64,000 nucleotides of DNA, from positions 52,876 to 116,875 of the forward strand of contig CALHPK010000007.1 of NCBI GenBank assembly GCA_938036315.1, written 5' to 3'. The stretch comes from an uncultured bacterium (GTDB lineage: Bacteria; Calescibacteriota; Calescibacteriia; Calescibacteriales; Calescibacteriaceae). Below, in pieces: positions 53,364 through 62,430 of this stretch. The notes under the pieces were generated by a model, which was given only the letters and a program-made list of their open reading frames with translations, was not told the DNA's origin and did not search any database. Position 1 is the stretch's first letter. Each line of letters begins with the position of its first letter. Both the position numbers and the translations under genes were made by a program.

Positions 53364-55803
53364 AGAATAAGATTTTCAGTTTCTGTTCTTCTTTGTGTAT
53401 TTTAATTATTTTATTTTCTGCAAGGGAAAATCCGCCTGGTTTCTTGCAAGTATAGAAATCTTTTATTTCACCGGATTTGACAAATTCAAAAATGATTTCA
53501 GCTTCTCCTGAGAGCATAAAATTGTTACCTATGGGGGTTAGGATGGCCTTTAAATAGTCAATAAATGAAATGTCAAAGAAAATCTTGTGTTCGGCTATTA
53601 TATCATTTGATGATATAAGAAAAACTTTTTTCTCAGGGTGTATTTGTAATTCATTAAGTATTGCTTCCTTTATATTTTTGGCGAATTTCGCTGATACATT
53701 GTTCAAATTGTGTTTTTTAAGTTTCTCATCAATAATTTTCCTTGAGTCTTTATCTGGAGATATAATAATAAAATCTGTATATGGAAATAAGTTCCATCTA
53801 ATAAATTTCAGAGTCAGATCGAGTGTTTGAATGTTTTCATTTACAATAAGGACTTTTGCAAATTTTTGTTTATATATGCCGTCAAAATCAGGGATTTCTG
53901 AAGGAACATTTTTCCCGTGCTTCGCTTTATCTAAAGTCTTATCTAAGATATCAGATATATATCCTTCCTGATCGATGGATAGGAGTTTTGAAAAATTGAT
54001 TGACAGATCTTCTATATTTAGTTCTGAGATTTTTCCTGTGACTATAAATGGGCTAAGGAGTTCTATACTTTTGTATGAGATTGATTTTTCAAGGGATTTC
54101 AGAAGAGCTTTGAAAGCATCTGAGAATCTAGAATTTTTTATCAATGCTTTAGCATAGATAAATTGATAGTGCCAATTATTCGAATAGTTTAGTATATCCT
54201 CAAAGATACTTAGGGAATATCGGAGAGTTTGAGAGTTGTACAAAGAAACGTAGTATAGAATATATGCTTTGATAAATTTTAGAGAATTTTCTATGTTGAG
54301 TAACAGATTATCTGTGTTTTCTTTGATGTAGATGTATCTGAGGTCAGGGAAGTAGATTTCTTGGACTGGAACTATTGAGCAGATAAAAGGAGTGGATTTT
54401 ATTATTTCAGTAACTTTTTCCGGGTTATTTTTAGCTATCAAGAATCTTTGCAGAGCTAAATCAGATAAGGTATAAGCTATTTCAAAATTGAAACGATTAA
54501 GTTCGAATACGGCTAAGTTTGCCGGGAGAATAAAATCGTACTGGTCTGAATTTTTGGTTAACATCTCAAATATTTCTGGTGGAGAAGTTGGGAGATTTTC
54601 TGGCGAAAGGTAAAGTGAGAGAACTTTTTTCGAATTTATATATATTTGTGGAGCTACTTCTGATCTGGTTATTTCTTGTAGAGTGTGACCTGATATTTCG
54701 TTTTCGAGATCCTTTAAAAGTTCCGAATTTATTTTACTGAGATATTTTTTTGATTTTGGTGATAATCCATATATATCTATAACTTGATCAAGGTATAGTG
54801 TATTGAGAAATTTTCCTATGGTTTTGTTTTTTTTGTAGATTTCAAGTCGCTTGAGTGTTTGTTCTTTTGCTTTATCGAGATTTTGCTTTACAGTTTCGAT
54901 CATCTCAAGGAGTCTTACTTCTGGAAGAAACTTTTGTCTAAGTGATAGAATTCTTTCGATTCTTTCTCTTTGGTTGTGTTGTGAATGGATCAAGCTCAGA
55001 GCTTCCTTTATTGTATGATCTATTTTTTGTAGATCGTTGTATATAATGAAATCTTCATTTTTCACAAAGATGTTGCTAAATTCTTCTGAGTTTGTAATGA
55101 GTATGGAGCCAGCAAGGATAGCTTCTGGTCTGTGAAACTCCTTCCTTCTATGATATGTTATTACAAATTTTGAATTAAGAAGAAAATCTTCATATGTTTT
55201 GGGATCAAGGTATTTGTTAGATAGCTTAAATTTAAGACCTAATCTTTCTGATGCTTTGATGATTTCAAGGATTAATTTCCCTCTTTCTGGAAATAGAAAA
55301 GGATCGAGGTTTCCGGAATAGAATATGTCAATAGTTCTCAGATAAAGAGGTTTTATTTCTTTGGATGAGAATCTAAATCCGCACCATATAGGGAATTTTA
55401 TGATATTTCTGATCCCTGCGGACTTTAGGAATTTGAGTGTTTCATCTGAGAAGGTGATAACAAGGTCGGCAATTTTCAGAATTGGTATAGATCTTAAGAT
55501 TTCGTAGTCAAAATCACAGGTTGCAAAGACTAAAGGGTATGGGCATAGATGGAGATTTAGGGGGAAAAATAGATATTCTGGTCCTTGGATTAGGACAAAG
55601 TCGGGTTCCCATTGCAGTTTTTTTAAGATAGAAAGAATATCTTCTCCGATACTGAAGTTTATGTCAGCATCTGATATACCAAAGGTTGTGATTTTGTATC
55701 CGCTCTGAAGGAAGAAATTTTTATGTTTCTGGGCTATGGAGCCGAAATGGAGATGATTTATATTACTTCCGGGAATGTTTATTCCATAGATTAAGATATT
55801 CAT
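53356..55803 (-). CDS. Large glycosyltransferase-like protein with helical C-terminal extension
   Basis: An 815-residue protein. The first 300 residues look like a GT-B fold of the CgeB/Glyco_trans_1_2 type: IDIFYSGNLDPFLFPER, then SKFVITYHRRKEFHRPEAILAGSILITN. The remaining 500 residues are mostly helical with no named domain, perhaps TPR-like, and the last 130 may contain a second Rossmann-like strand pattern. The start region carries a 22-bp tandem duplication (55788-55825) that creates a second, out-of-frame ATG at 55825. It is followed by the phosphatase-like gene. Confidence 0.6.
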   Translation of the reverse strand: MNILIYGINIPGSNINHLHFGSIAQKHKNFFLQSGYKITTFGISDADINFSIGEDILSILKKLQWEPDFVLIQGPEYLFFPLNLHLCPYPLVFATCDFDYEILRSIPILKIADLVITFSDETLKFLKSAGIRNIIKFPIWCGFRFSSKEIKPLYLRTIDIFYSGNLDPFLFPERGKLILEIIKASERLGLKFKLSNKYLDPKTYEDFLLNSKFVITYHRRKEFHRPEAILAGSILITNSEEFSNIFVKNEDFIIYNDLQKIDHTIKEALSLIHSQHNQRERIERILSLRQKFLPEVRLLEMIETVKQNLDKAKEQTLKRLEIYKKNKTIGKFLNTLYLDQVIDIYGLSPKSKKYLSKINSELLKDLENEISGHTLQEITRSEVAPQIYINSKKVLSLYLSPENLPTSPPEIFEMLTKNSDQYDFILPANLAVFELNRFNFEIAYTLSDLALQRFLIAKNNPEKVTEIIKSTPFICSIVPVQEIYFPDLRYIYIKENTDNLLLNIENSLKFIKAYILYYVSLYNSQTLRYSLSIFEDILNYSNNWHYQFIYAKALIKNSRFSDAFKALLKSLEKSISYKSIELLSPFIVTGKISELNIEDLSINFSKLLSIDQEGYISDILDKTLDKAKHGKNVPSEIPDFDGIYKQKFAKVLIVNENIQTLDLTLKFIRWNLFPYTDFIIISPDKDSRKIIDEKLKKHNLNNVSAKFAKNIKEAILNELQIHPEKKVFLISSNDIIAEHKIFFDISFIDYLKAILTPIGNNFMLSGEAEIIFEFVKSGEIKDFYTCKKPGGFSLAENKIIKIHKEEQKLKILFYE

Positions 55804-55825
55804 AACACAAGATTAAGATATTCAT
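55788..55825. repeat. 16-bp direct repeat across the start codon of the 815-residue gene
   Basis: AGATTAAGATATTCAT occurs at 55788-55803 and 55810-55825, a 22-bp period. Each copy ends in the CAT that gives ATG on the minus strand. Twenty-two is not a multiple of three, so the upstream ATG is out of frame. Confidence 0.85.
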
Positions 55826-55908
55826 AGGTTTAGGTACCCGCTAAACTTTACATATTTAGCAAAGTTTTAGTAAGGATTATTATTATATTAATAAAGGAGG
55901 TGAATCTT

Positions 55909-56499
55909 ATGCCTAAAAAGGGGAGCGATGAAGTATCTAAAAAAGAAGAGGGAAGCGGAGAATCTAATCAGTATCATCAGCAAGGGGAAGTAGTTCATAA
56001 AGAAGAGAAGATAAAAATGGTTGTTGCTACGGTAGTAATAGATCATGTAACACAAACGCCTGCAGTGATTCTCAAAGAAGAAGGTGGGGAAAGATTTCTC
56101 CCAATCTGGATTGGAATAAACGAAGCTAATGCTATAATGATGGAGCTTGAGAACATCAAATTTGAAAGACCTCTAACTCATGACCTTGTAAAGAATCTGT
56201 TCAATACGCTGGGGATAAAGCTTGAAAAAGTAGAAGTTTCTGATCTCAAAAATGCAACTTACTATGCAACTTTGTATATTGAGTATGATGGTAAGAAGTA
56301 TCAGATAGATTCTCGTCCATCTGATGCAATAGCTATTGCACTGAGGCTTGGGGGAGATATATATGTTGATGGGCTTGTTTTTGATAAAACAAGAAGTGCG
56401 GAGTTTATCAAAGGTATTCCATCTGCCATAGCCAAAAGGAAGGAAGAAGTTTTACTTGATATAGTGTCAGAAGAGGACTTTGGCAAGTTTAAGATGTAG
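55909..56499 (+). CDS. Bifunctional nuclease domain protein (DUF151/BFN)
   Basis: A 196-residue protein from the ATG at 55909, with a very strong ribosome site (AAAGGAGGTGA). After a charged, disordered lead of about 40 residues comes the BFN domain (VVATVVIDHVTQTPAVIL, later LPIWIGINEANAI and the signature DSRPSDAIAIALR). The family has been reported to have DNase/RNase activity in some members; the role here is uncertain. It is the first gene of a plus-strand run to 59718. Confidence 0.88.
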   Translation: MPKKGSDEVSKKEEGSGESNQYHQQGEVVHKEEKIKMVVATVVIDHVTQTPAVILKEEGGERFLPIWIGINEANAIMMELENIKFERPLTHDLVKNLFNTLGIKLEKVEVSDLKNATYYATLYIEYDGKKYQIDSRPSDAIAIALRLGGDIYVDGLVFDKTRSAEFIKGIPSAIAKRKEEVLLDIVSEEDFGKFKM

Positions 56500-56502
56500 A
56501 GG

Positions 56503-57300
56503 GTGAGATACACACTTTGCCAGAAAATATTAAATATTTTGGCATTTGCGCTCTCGAGCATAGAGAGTAAACAGAGTTTCCGTGGCTTTCGCAGAGAAGA
56601 AATAGCTCTAAGGAATCTTAGAGTTGTTCTAGGAAGGTTACCATCAAAGGATGAGTTAAGATCGGTATTCTTTTACCATGCATTGTATCATCTTCAACTT
56701 GGCTTTGCCCCAAAGAAGGATCTGAATCTTGACGATAGAAGCTGGACTTATATTCAGGATATGATCCGTATAGCAGAGGAGGCGGGGGCTGTTTTTGTTT
56801 CGGCTCACTTGGGATTGCCAGAGCTCGTATCTTACTTCCTCAGTAAATCTGGGATAGATGTTTTTGTCCTTGTTGAGAGTTTAAGGAATAGGGCTGAGAG
56901 GTTATTTTTCGGGTTGGCTCGGCAAAGGTTTCAAATTAACTTGACAACAAGTATCAGATACATTCTGAAGGAATTGAAGGAGCCTCGAGGTAAAATTTTT
57001 GCTTTCCTTCTCGATAGACCAATCCCGGGGGCGGAATCTGTTCGTATTTTTGGTAGAGAGTCAAGAATAAGTTCTATTCCTTTCAAAATTAGTGAAAGAT
57101 TTGGATTGAGAGTATTCGGATTCAAGGTTGTAAGACATAAAGAATTCATCCCGCCGTTACTATCTCCACATAATTTCCTGTTTTCTTTCCAGATGAGAGA
57201 GTTAGAAAATTTCCAAGATATGGTTTCATTTATTGAGCAGATTATAATAGGCCATTATTTGCAATGGAACCCTTTTTGTATTTATCCTTTTACTTTTTGA
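56503..57300 (+). CDS. LpxL/HtrB-like lipid acyltransferase
   Basis: A 265-residue protein. The HX4E catalytic motif is visible as SAHLGLPE, and the later LLDRPIPGAESVRIFGRES matches the second block of lipid A or PIM acyltransferases. It begins with GTG three bases after the preceding stop. It is slightly shorter than LpxL (about 300), and a normal N-terminal membrane anchor is weak. The acceptor is probably a lipid A or glycolipid precursor, not determined. Confidence 0.7.
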   Translation: MRYTLCQKILNILAFALSSIESKQSFRGFRREEIALRNLRVVLGRLPSKDELRSVFFYHALYHLQLGFAPKKDLNLDDRSWTYIQDMIRIAEEAGAVFVSAHLGLPELVSYFLSKSGIDVFVLVESLRNRAERLFFGLARQRFQINLTTSIRYILKELKEPRGKIFAFLLDRPIPGAESVRIFGRESRISSIPFKISERFGLRVFGFKVVRHKEFIPPLLSPHNFLFSFQMRELENFQDMVSFIEQIIIGHYLQWNPFCIYPFTF

Positions 57301-57412
57301 GCTCTTTTGATGATCGTGTGGAATCCTATCTATATTGTGTAAAACTTTGAAAAAAAATGCAGTTGGTCGATTTATTATACAAAGAAAGAAAGAATAAATT
57401 TTACTTTTGGAT

Positions 57413-59008
57413 ATGGGAAAGGGATTTACATCTTTGTTTGAAAAGCTGACAGGTAAAGAAGATAAGCTTCTCAAGAATATAATAGCAGAAATCGAAAGAG
57501 CGGAAGAAGAGAAGAAAAGAGGAGGAGTCGGGGAAGAGCAACTGAAGGAGTCCGGATTAGAGATCAGAAAGGAAGAGAAGATAGGCGAAGAAATCGGAGA
57601 GAAAGAGGTTGACTTTTCGGCCATCGGGAAAATATTTGAGCTTGAAGAAGCTAGAGAAAGAGCGGAAAGAGCAATGGAGCTGATTAGGGAAGAATTGGAG
57701 AGGAGGGAAAAAGAGGAGAAGGCAATAATAGAGCTCCCTTCAGTAGAGATCCCTTCGGTGGAGGTTCTTCCGCCAGAGTCTATAGCAGAAGCTAAAGCGG
57801 AAACTTTGCCGGAGATTCAAGAGATCCAAGAGATTAAAGCTGGGAAAGAGGTTGCGCCAAAGGAGTTAGAGATGAGAGCGGAAGGAGAGGAAGGGGAGGA
57901 GCGGCTTCAGAAGGCCTATGAAAAATCTGAGGAGCTCCTATCTGAAGAGAAAGCATACAGAAAGATAACTGAGAGAGTAGAAGGTAGAAAGAAGGTGGTT
58001 GAGGGTGCTGAGGATTTGAAGAGAAAAATTGTCATATCTATAGATATTGATGAAGGAGAGATTTCGGGGAAAGAAGCCGCAGAGCTAAAGAGAGAGGGAA
58101 CTCCGTACCTTGAAGAACCATTGAAATATAGTGGTCAAAATGGTAAAATAAATTCTATGGAGAAGGGAAAAGAGGGAGCGGAAGAGTTGGAGGTCAGGGG
58201 TAGGGCAGGGGGTAATGTTATAATTCAGGAGATAATAAATAGAATCCGCTCCGACATAATAGCAAAGTCCGAGGTCGAGGCTAAAAAGAGAATAGATGAG
58301 GCCGAAAAAAAAGCTAAAGAAATAATAGATAATGCTTACAAAGAATCAGAAAGAATAATAAATGAGGCGGTGTCAAGAAGTTTAGATATATCAAGGGAGA
58401 TAGAAAAGGAAGCTGAAGATAAGGGATACAAGGTGGGTTATGAAAAAGGATACAAAGATGGATTAGAAAAGGGGCATGAAGAGGGGTACAAAAAGGCTCT
58501 GTCGGAAGCCAGATATGCTCTTGAGCTTATAAGAAAGGTTGCTGATGAGGTATCATATGCAAAAGAGAAGTTTTCAGATGACTTCCCAAAGATTGTTCTC
58601 CATCTCACATTAGTTGCCTTAAAGACAATCCTTATGACTAACTTTGTCAAAGATGAGGAGCTTGTGATAAGAGTTGTAAAAGATGCCTTAGAAAAAGTTA
58701 AAGATTTTAAGATCGTTAAGATAAAGCTGAATAAAGCAGATGTCGAACTCGTGAAGAAATATTTTGATCTTCCAAAAGATATAGAAATTGTTCCAGCTCC
58801 AGATGTTGAAAGGGGAGATGTCAAGATTGAGATGAAGGAAGGTTACTTCGAGTCAACTATCAAATGGAGGGAAAAAATTATAGAAGATGTACTTAAAGGA
58901 GAACTTCTTAACCTCTCAAGAGAGGATTACGCAAAAGAACACAAGAGTGAATCTATTGTCAAAGATGAGGATGTAAAAGTTGAAGGTGAAGAGAAAAAAG
59001 AAACTTGA
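57413..59008 (+). CDS. FliH-like (ATPase-regulator) protein with acidic N-terminal half
   Basis: A 531-residue protein. Residues 1-270 are rich in Glu/Lys and of low complexity. Then comes a coiled coil (IDEAEKKAKEIIDNAYKESE) and a run of glycine-spaced repeats (GYKVGYEKGYKDGLEKGHEE), which is typical of the GxxxG segment in FliH/SctL. The C-terminal 170 residues fit the FliH core (HLTLVALKTIL, later ALEKVKDFKIVKIKLN, and DVERGDVKIEMKEG). FliH regulates the flagellar export ATPase. No other flagellar gene is in the window. A TTG at 57407 is an alternative start. Confidence 0.65.
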   Translation: MGKGFTSLFEKLTGKEDKLLKNIIAEIERAEEEKKRGGVGEEQLKESGLEIRKEEKIGEEIGEKEVDFSAIGKIFELEEARERAERAMELIREELERREKEEKAIIELPSVEIPSVEVLPPESIAEAKAETLPEIQEIQEIKAGKEVAPKELEMRAEGEEGEERLQKAYEKSEELLSEEKAYRKITERVEGRKKVVEGAEDLKRKIVISIDIDEGEISGKEAAELKREGTPYLEEPLKYSGQNGKINSMEKGKEGAEELEVRGRAGGNVIIQEIINRIRSDIIAKSEVEAKKRIDEAEKKAKEIIDNAYKESERIINEAVSRSLDISREIEKEAEDKGYKVGYEKGYKDGLEKGHEEGYKKALSEARYALELIRKVADEVSYAKEKFSDDFPKIVLHLTLVALKTILMTNFVKDEELVIRVVKDALEKVKDFKIVKIKLNKADVELVKKYFDLPKDIEIVPAPDVERGDVKIEMKEGYFESTIKWREKIIEDVLKGELLNLSREDYAKEHKSESIVKDEDVKVEGEEKKET

Positions 59009-59718
59009 TGGATGCTCCAACTCAATCAAAAGATGATATAATCTCTTTTTTCAAGTATGAATTTTATGTTAGTAATAAGGTGTTTTATCCGCGTCCTGAG
59101 ACAGAGATTCTTGTCGAAGTTGCGCTCGATTACCTAAAAGACTACATCCTAAACAAGAAAGTGGACAAAATTATTATTGTTGATGTTGGGGTTGGTACTG
59201 GATGTGTGATAATATCGATTGCGAAGGAGCTCCAAAAATATTTGAAAGCTTTTGAGATCAAAGCTTACCTTGTCGGAATTGATATAGATAAAGAAGCGAT
59301 AAAGCTCTCTAAGAAAAATGCAGAGTTCAATTCTGTTGGGATATATCTTGTATTAGCTGATAAACTCTCAGCCATAAAAGAGGCAAATTTTGTTATTTCA
59401 AATCCTCCGTATGTTAGTCTAAAACTCAAGGACAAATTAGAGATTACCGATCCACCATGGACAGTATTTGGGGGACTGAGAGGATATGAATTCATATTGG
59501 ACATTTTGGAGCAATCTTACTATGTACTGAAACCTGGGGGATTTCTGTTTTTAGAAGTGGGGTATGATGATCTGAAGTATTTCAATATGGATGATCTGAG
59601 GAAGGAGAGTAAGGAAGCTATTTTATCTTTTGCCCGTAAATTTAGTTTTTATGTTTATCCTCCGGTGAAGGATTATAGAAAGCTTGAGAGAGTTATAATT
59701 ATGCGCAAGATTTCTTAG
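59008..59718 (+). CDS. PrmC/HemK-like glutamine methyltransferase, lacking N-terminal domain
   Basis: A 236-residue class I methyltransferase of the HemK/PrmC type. It shows FYPRPETEILVEVAL, motif I VDVGVGTGCV, and the N6-type NPPY in FVISNPPYV. The N-terminal helical domain that recognises release factors (about 80 residues) is missing, so the family assignment is secure but the substrate may not be a release factor. The ATG overlaps the FliH-like stop (TGATG). A TTG at 59005 is an alternative. Confidence 0.8.
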   Translation: MDAPTQSKDDIISFFKYEFYVSNKVFYPRPETEILVEVALDYLKDYILNKKVDKIIIVDVGVGTGCVIISIAKELQKYLKAFEIKAYLVGIDIDKEAIKLSKKNAEFNSVGIYLVLADKLSAIKEANFVISNPPYVSLKLKDKLEITDPPWTVFGGLRGYEFILDILEQSYYVLKPGGFLFLEVGYDDLKYFNMDDLRKESKEAILSFARKFSFYVYPPVKDYRKLERVIIMRKIS

Positions 59719-59723
59719 GTTGT

Positions 59724-59779
59724 AAGCTTGTTAGCTTTCGGCGCTACTTTGAAGCTTGTTAGCTTTCAGTACTACTTTG
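59724..59779. repeat. 28-bp tandem duplication at the 3' end of clpB
   Basis: Two adjacent copies of a 28-bp unit starting AAGCTTGTTAGCTTTC and ending CTACTTTG, with three differences between them. The second copy (59752-59779) codes for the last regular residues of ClpB (KVVLKANKL). The first (59724-59751) is read in another frame, because 28 is not divisible by three, and provides the present stop codon. Confidence 0.85.
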
Positions 59780-62343
59780 TTCCCATCATAATCGACCAGT
59801 ACTTCGCTTTCTTCCGAGATCTCACCGGATACAACTTTGTAAGAAAGGGGGTCAACAATATATTTTTGTATTGCTCTTCGGAGGGGACGAGCTCCAAAGT
59901 TAGGATCATATCCGATTTCTGCTAAAAATTTTTTAACAGTATCCCCAAATTTTAGGAATATTTTTCTTTCCAGTGCTCTTCGTTTTACTTCTTCAAGTTG
60001 TATATCGACTATTTTTAGGATCATCTCATAGGTTAAGGGTTTGAAAACTACGATTTCATCGATCCTGTTTATGAATTCTGGTCTGAAGTATGAAAGTAGT
60101 AGGTCTTTTATTCTTTTTTCTGCCACTTCGAATTTTTCTCTCATTATTATATCACTTCCTAGGTTTGATGTCATTATTATTATTGTATTTCTGAAGTCAA
60201 CGGTTTTTCCTTTTGAGTCCGTAAGTCTGCCATCGTCCAGAACCTGCAGGAGGATGTTGAACACTTCAGGATGGGCTTTTTCGATCTCGTCAAGGAGTAT
60301 TACTGAGAATGGTTTTCTTCTGACTGCTTCGGTGAGCTGTCCGCCTTCTTCGTATCCGACATATCCTGGTGGAGCTCCTATAAGTTTTGCCACAGAGTGT
60401 TTTTCCATATATTCAGACATATCAAGTCTTATCATTGCGTTTTCATCTTTGAAGAGGAATTCTGCTAGTGCTTTTGCTGTTAGGGTTTTGCCCACGCCGG
60501 TTGGTCCCAGAAACAGAAATGAGCCTATGGGTCTTTTGGGATCTGAGAATCCTGCTCGGGCTCTTATTATTGTGTTTGCTACCAGTGATATAGCATGGTC
60601 TTGTCCAATGACTCTGCTTTTCAAGAATTCCTCAAGCTTTACAAGTTCCTGCGCTTCCTCTGCTTTTAGCCTATCGATTGGAATTCCTGTCCTTTTTGAT
60701 ATCAGTCGCATTATATCCTCTTCTGTGACTTGCTCTGAAATTAGTCTATCTTTCATATTTTCGAATTCCGAGCTTAACTTTTCAAGCTCCTTTTTCAGCT
60801 CAGGGATCTCAGCATACATAATTTTTGCTGCCTTTTCATATTGTCCTTCTCTCGTGAATTTGTGGGCTTGGTAATCAAGTTCCGATATTTTATCCTTGAG
60901 TTCTCTTATTCTTGCGAGAATTTTCTTTTCATTTTCCCATTTGGACTTCAAAGCTGTAAGTTTTTCTTTGAGCTCTGCGATTTTTTTTTCCATATCACTG
61001 ATTTTCGACTCTATCTCTTTTTTACTTTTGGGAGTGGCTGACTGAAGTTCAAGTGTTAGCGCCTGTTTTTCTATCTCGAGTTCGGAAATTTTCTTTTCTA
61101 TATCATATATTGGACCCGGGACGCTTTCCACCTGCATTCTCAGTGATGAGGCTGCTTGATCGATAAGATCAATAGCTTTGTCTGGGAGTTTTCTATCTTG
61201 TATGTATCTTGATGAGAGTTTTGCTGCTGCAACTATTGCTGAATCCGATATTTTCACGCCGTGGTGGACTTCATATCTGTTTTTGAGTCCTCGTATGATT
61301 GAGATTGTTTCTTCAACTGTTGGTTCTCTGACATATATGGGCTGTAGTCTTCTTTCTAGCGCGGGATCTTTTTCGATATATTTTCTGTATTCATCTATGG
61401 TTGTTGCTCCGATTAGTCTTATTTCTCCTCTTGCTAGTGGGGGTTTCATTATGTTTGCTGCATCCATGGTTTGACCTTCTGCACGGCCAGCACCGATGAT
61501 GTTGTGAACCTCATCAACAAAAAGAATTATCTCGCCAGCTGATTCTTGAACCTCTTTGAGAACTCCCTTCAATCTCTCTTCAAACTCCCCCCTGTACTTT
61601 GCCCCAGCAAGCAATGATGTGAGGTCAAGCTGTACAATTCTTTTCCCTTTGAGTGGTTCAGGAACGTCTCCCATAGCAATCTTCTGGGCAAGTCCCTCTA
61701 CTATTGCAGTCTTGCCTACGCCAGGCTCACCTATAAGAACTGGATTGTTCTTTGTCCTTCTCATAAGCACTTCCATAATCTGCCTTATTTCATCTTCTCT
61801 CCCTATAACCGGATCTAATTTCCCCTGTCTTGCAAATTCTGTCAAGTCTTTACCATATTTTTCAAGAACTCCTTTCATTGCAAGATCTTCGTCTTCACTT
61901 TCTATTTTCTTCCCTTTTCTCATTTCAAGGATTACTCTTGTGAAATTCTGTGGGTCTAAACCGTAGCTTCTGAATATATTGGCTAAACCATTATATTCTA
62001 GTAATGATAAAAAGAGGTGTTCTGTGGAGACGTAGTTATCTCCCATCTTTTTTGCTATGTTTTCTGATTTATCAAGAACTCGTCTGAGCTGTGGAGAGAT
62101 ATAGACTTCATCTGAGTCTCCAAGGATTTTTGGGAGGCGTGAAATCAGCTCTTCTATTTTTGATGTAAGAGCTTGAGGAGAATTTATAACTTTTTTTAGT
62201 ATTTCGTGCACTGCTCCGCCTGGTTTTACCAGTGTGTAAGCAAGATGTTCTGGGAAGACTTCTCCGTTATTTCTGTTTTTAGCTTCTTCAGCCGATTCCT
62301 CTAAGGCTTTTCTTGCCCAAGTTGTGAACTTCTCAAGATTCAT
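59731..62343 (-). CDS. clpB: ClpB disaggregase
   Basis: An 870-residue ClpB. The N-domain runs about 1-150, the first AAA+ domain has Walker A GEPGVGKTAIVEGLA near residue 205, the coiled-coil M-domain runs about 400-530, and the second AAA+ domain has Walker A LGPTGVGKTLTAKALAEFL near residue 613. It resolves protein aggregates with DnaK. The C-terminal tail carries an extra segment after VVLKAN because of a 28-bp duplication. No CIRCE-type inverted repeat was recognised upstream. Confidence 0.97.
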   Translation of the reverse strand: MNLEKFTTWARKALEESAEEAKNRNNGEVFPEHLAYTLVKPGGAVHEILKKVINSPQALTSKIEELISRLPKILGDSDEVYISPQLRRVLDKSENIAKKMGDNYVSTEHLFLSLLEYNGLANIFRSYGLDPQNFTRVILEMRKGKKIESEDEDLAMKGVLEKYGKDLTEFARQGKLDPVIGREDEIRQIMEVLMRRTKNNPVLIGEPGVGKTAIVEGLAQKIAMGDVPEPLKGKRIVQLDLTSLLAGAKYRGEFEERLKGVLKEVQESAGEIILFVDEVHNIIGAGRAEGQTMDAANIMKPPLARGEIRLIGATTIDEYRKYIEKDPALERRLQPIYVREPTVEETISIIRGLKNRYEVHHGVKISDSAIVAAAKLSSRYIQDRKLPDKAIDLIDQAASSLRMQVESVPGPIYDIEKKISELEIEKQALTLELQSATPKSKKEIESKISDMEKKIAELKEKLTALKSKWENEKKILARIRELKDKISELDYQAHKFTREGQYEKAAKIMYAEIPELKKELEKLSSEFENMKDRLISEQVTEEDIMRLISKRTGIPIDRLKAEEAQELVKLEEFLKSRVIGQDHAISLVANTIIRARAGFSDPKRPIGSFLFLGPTGVGKTLTAKALAEFLFKDENAMIRLDMSEYMEKHSVAKLIGAPPGYVGYEEGGQLTEAVRRKPFSVILLDEIEKAHPEVFNILLQVLDDGRLTDSKGKTVDFRNTIIIMTSNLGSDIIMREKFEVAEKRIKDLLLSYFRPEFINRIDEIVVFKPLTYEMILKIVDIQLEEVKRRALERKIFLKFGDTVKKFLAEIGYDPNFGARPLRRAIQKYIVDPLSYKVVSGEISEESEVLVDYDGNKVVLKANKLQSSAES

Positions 62344-62430
62344 TTTTTGTTTATTTTATGTCTTTTGTTTTTGTTTAGCTACTATGCAAATTTTTCATTG
62401 GTTTATTTAATTTTTCTATTTATTTAATTT

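Noticed and set aside
60041..60874. 277-residue plus-strand frame
   Set aside because: It is antisense to clpB, rich in Ser/Ile/Leu as expected from the reverse of a conserved gene, with no ribosome site.
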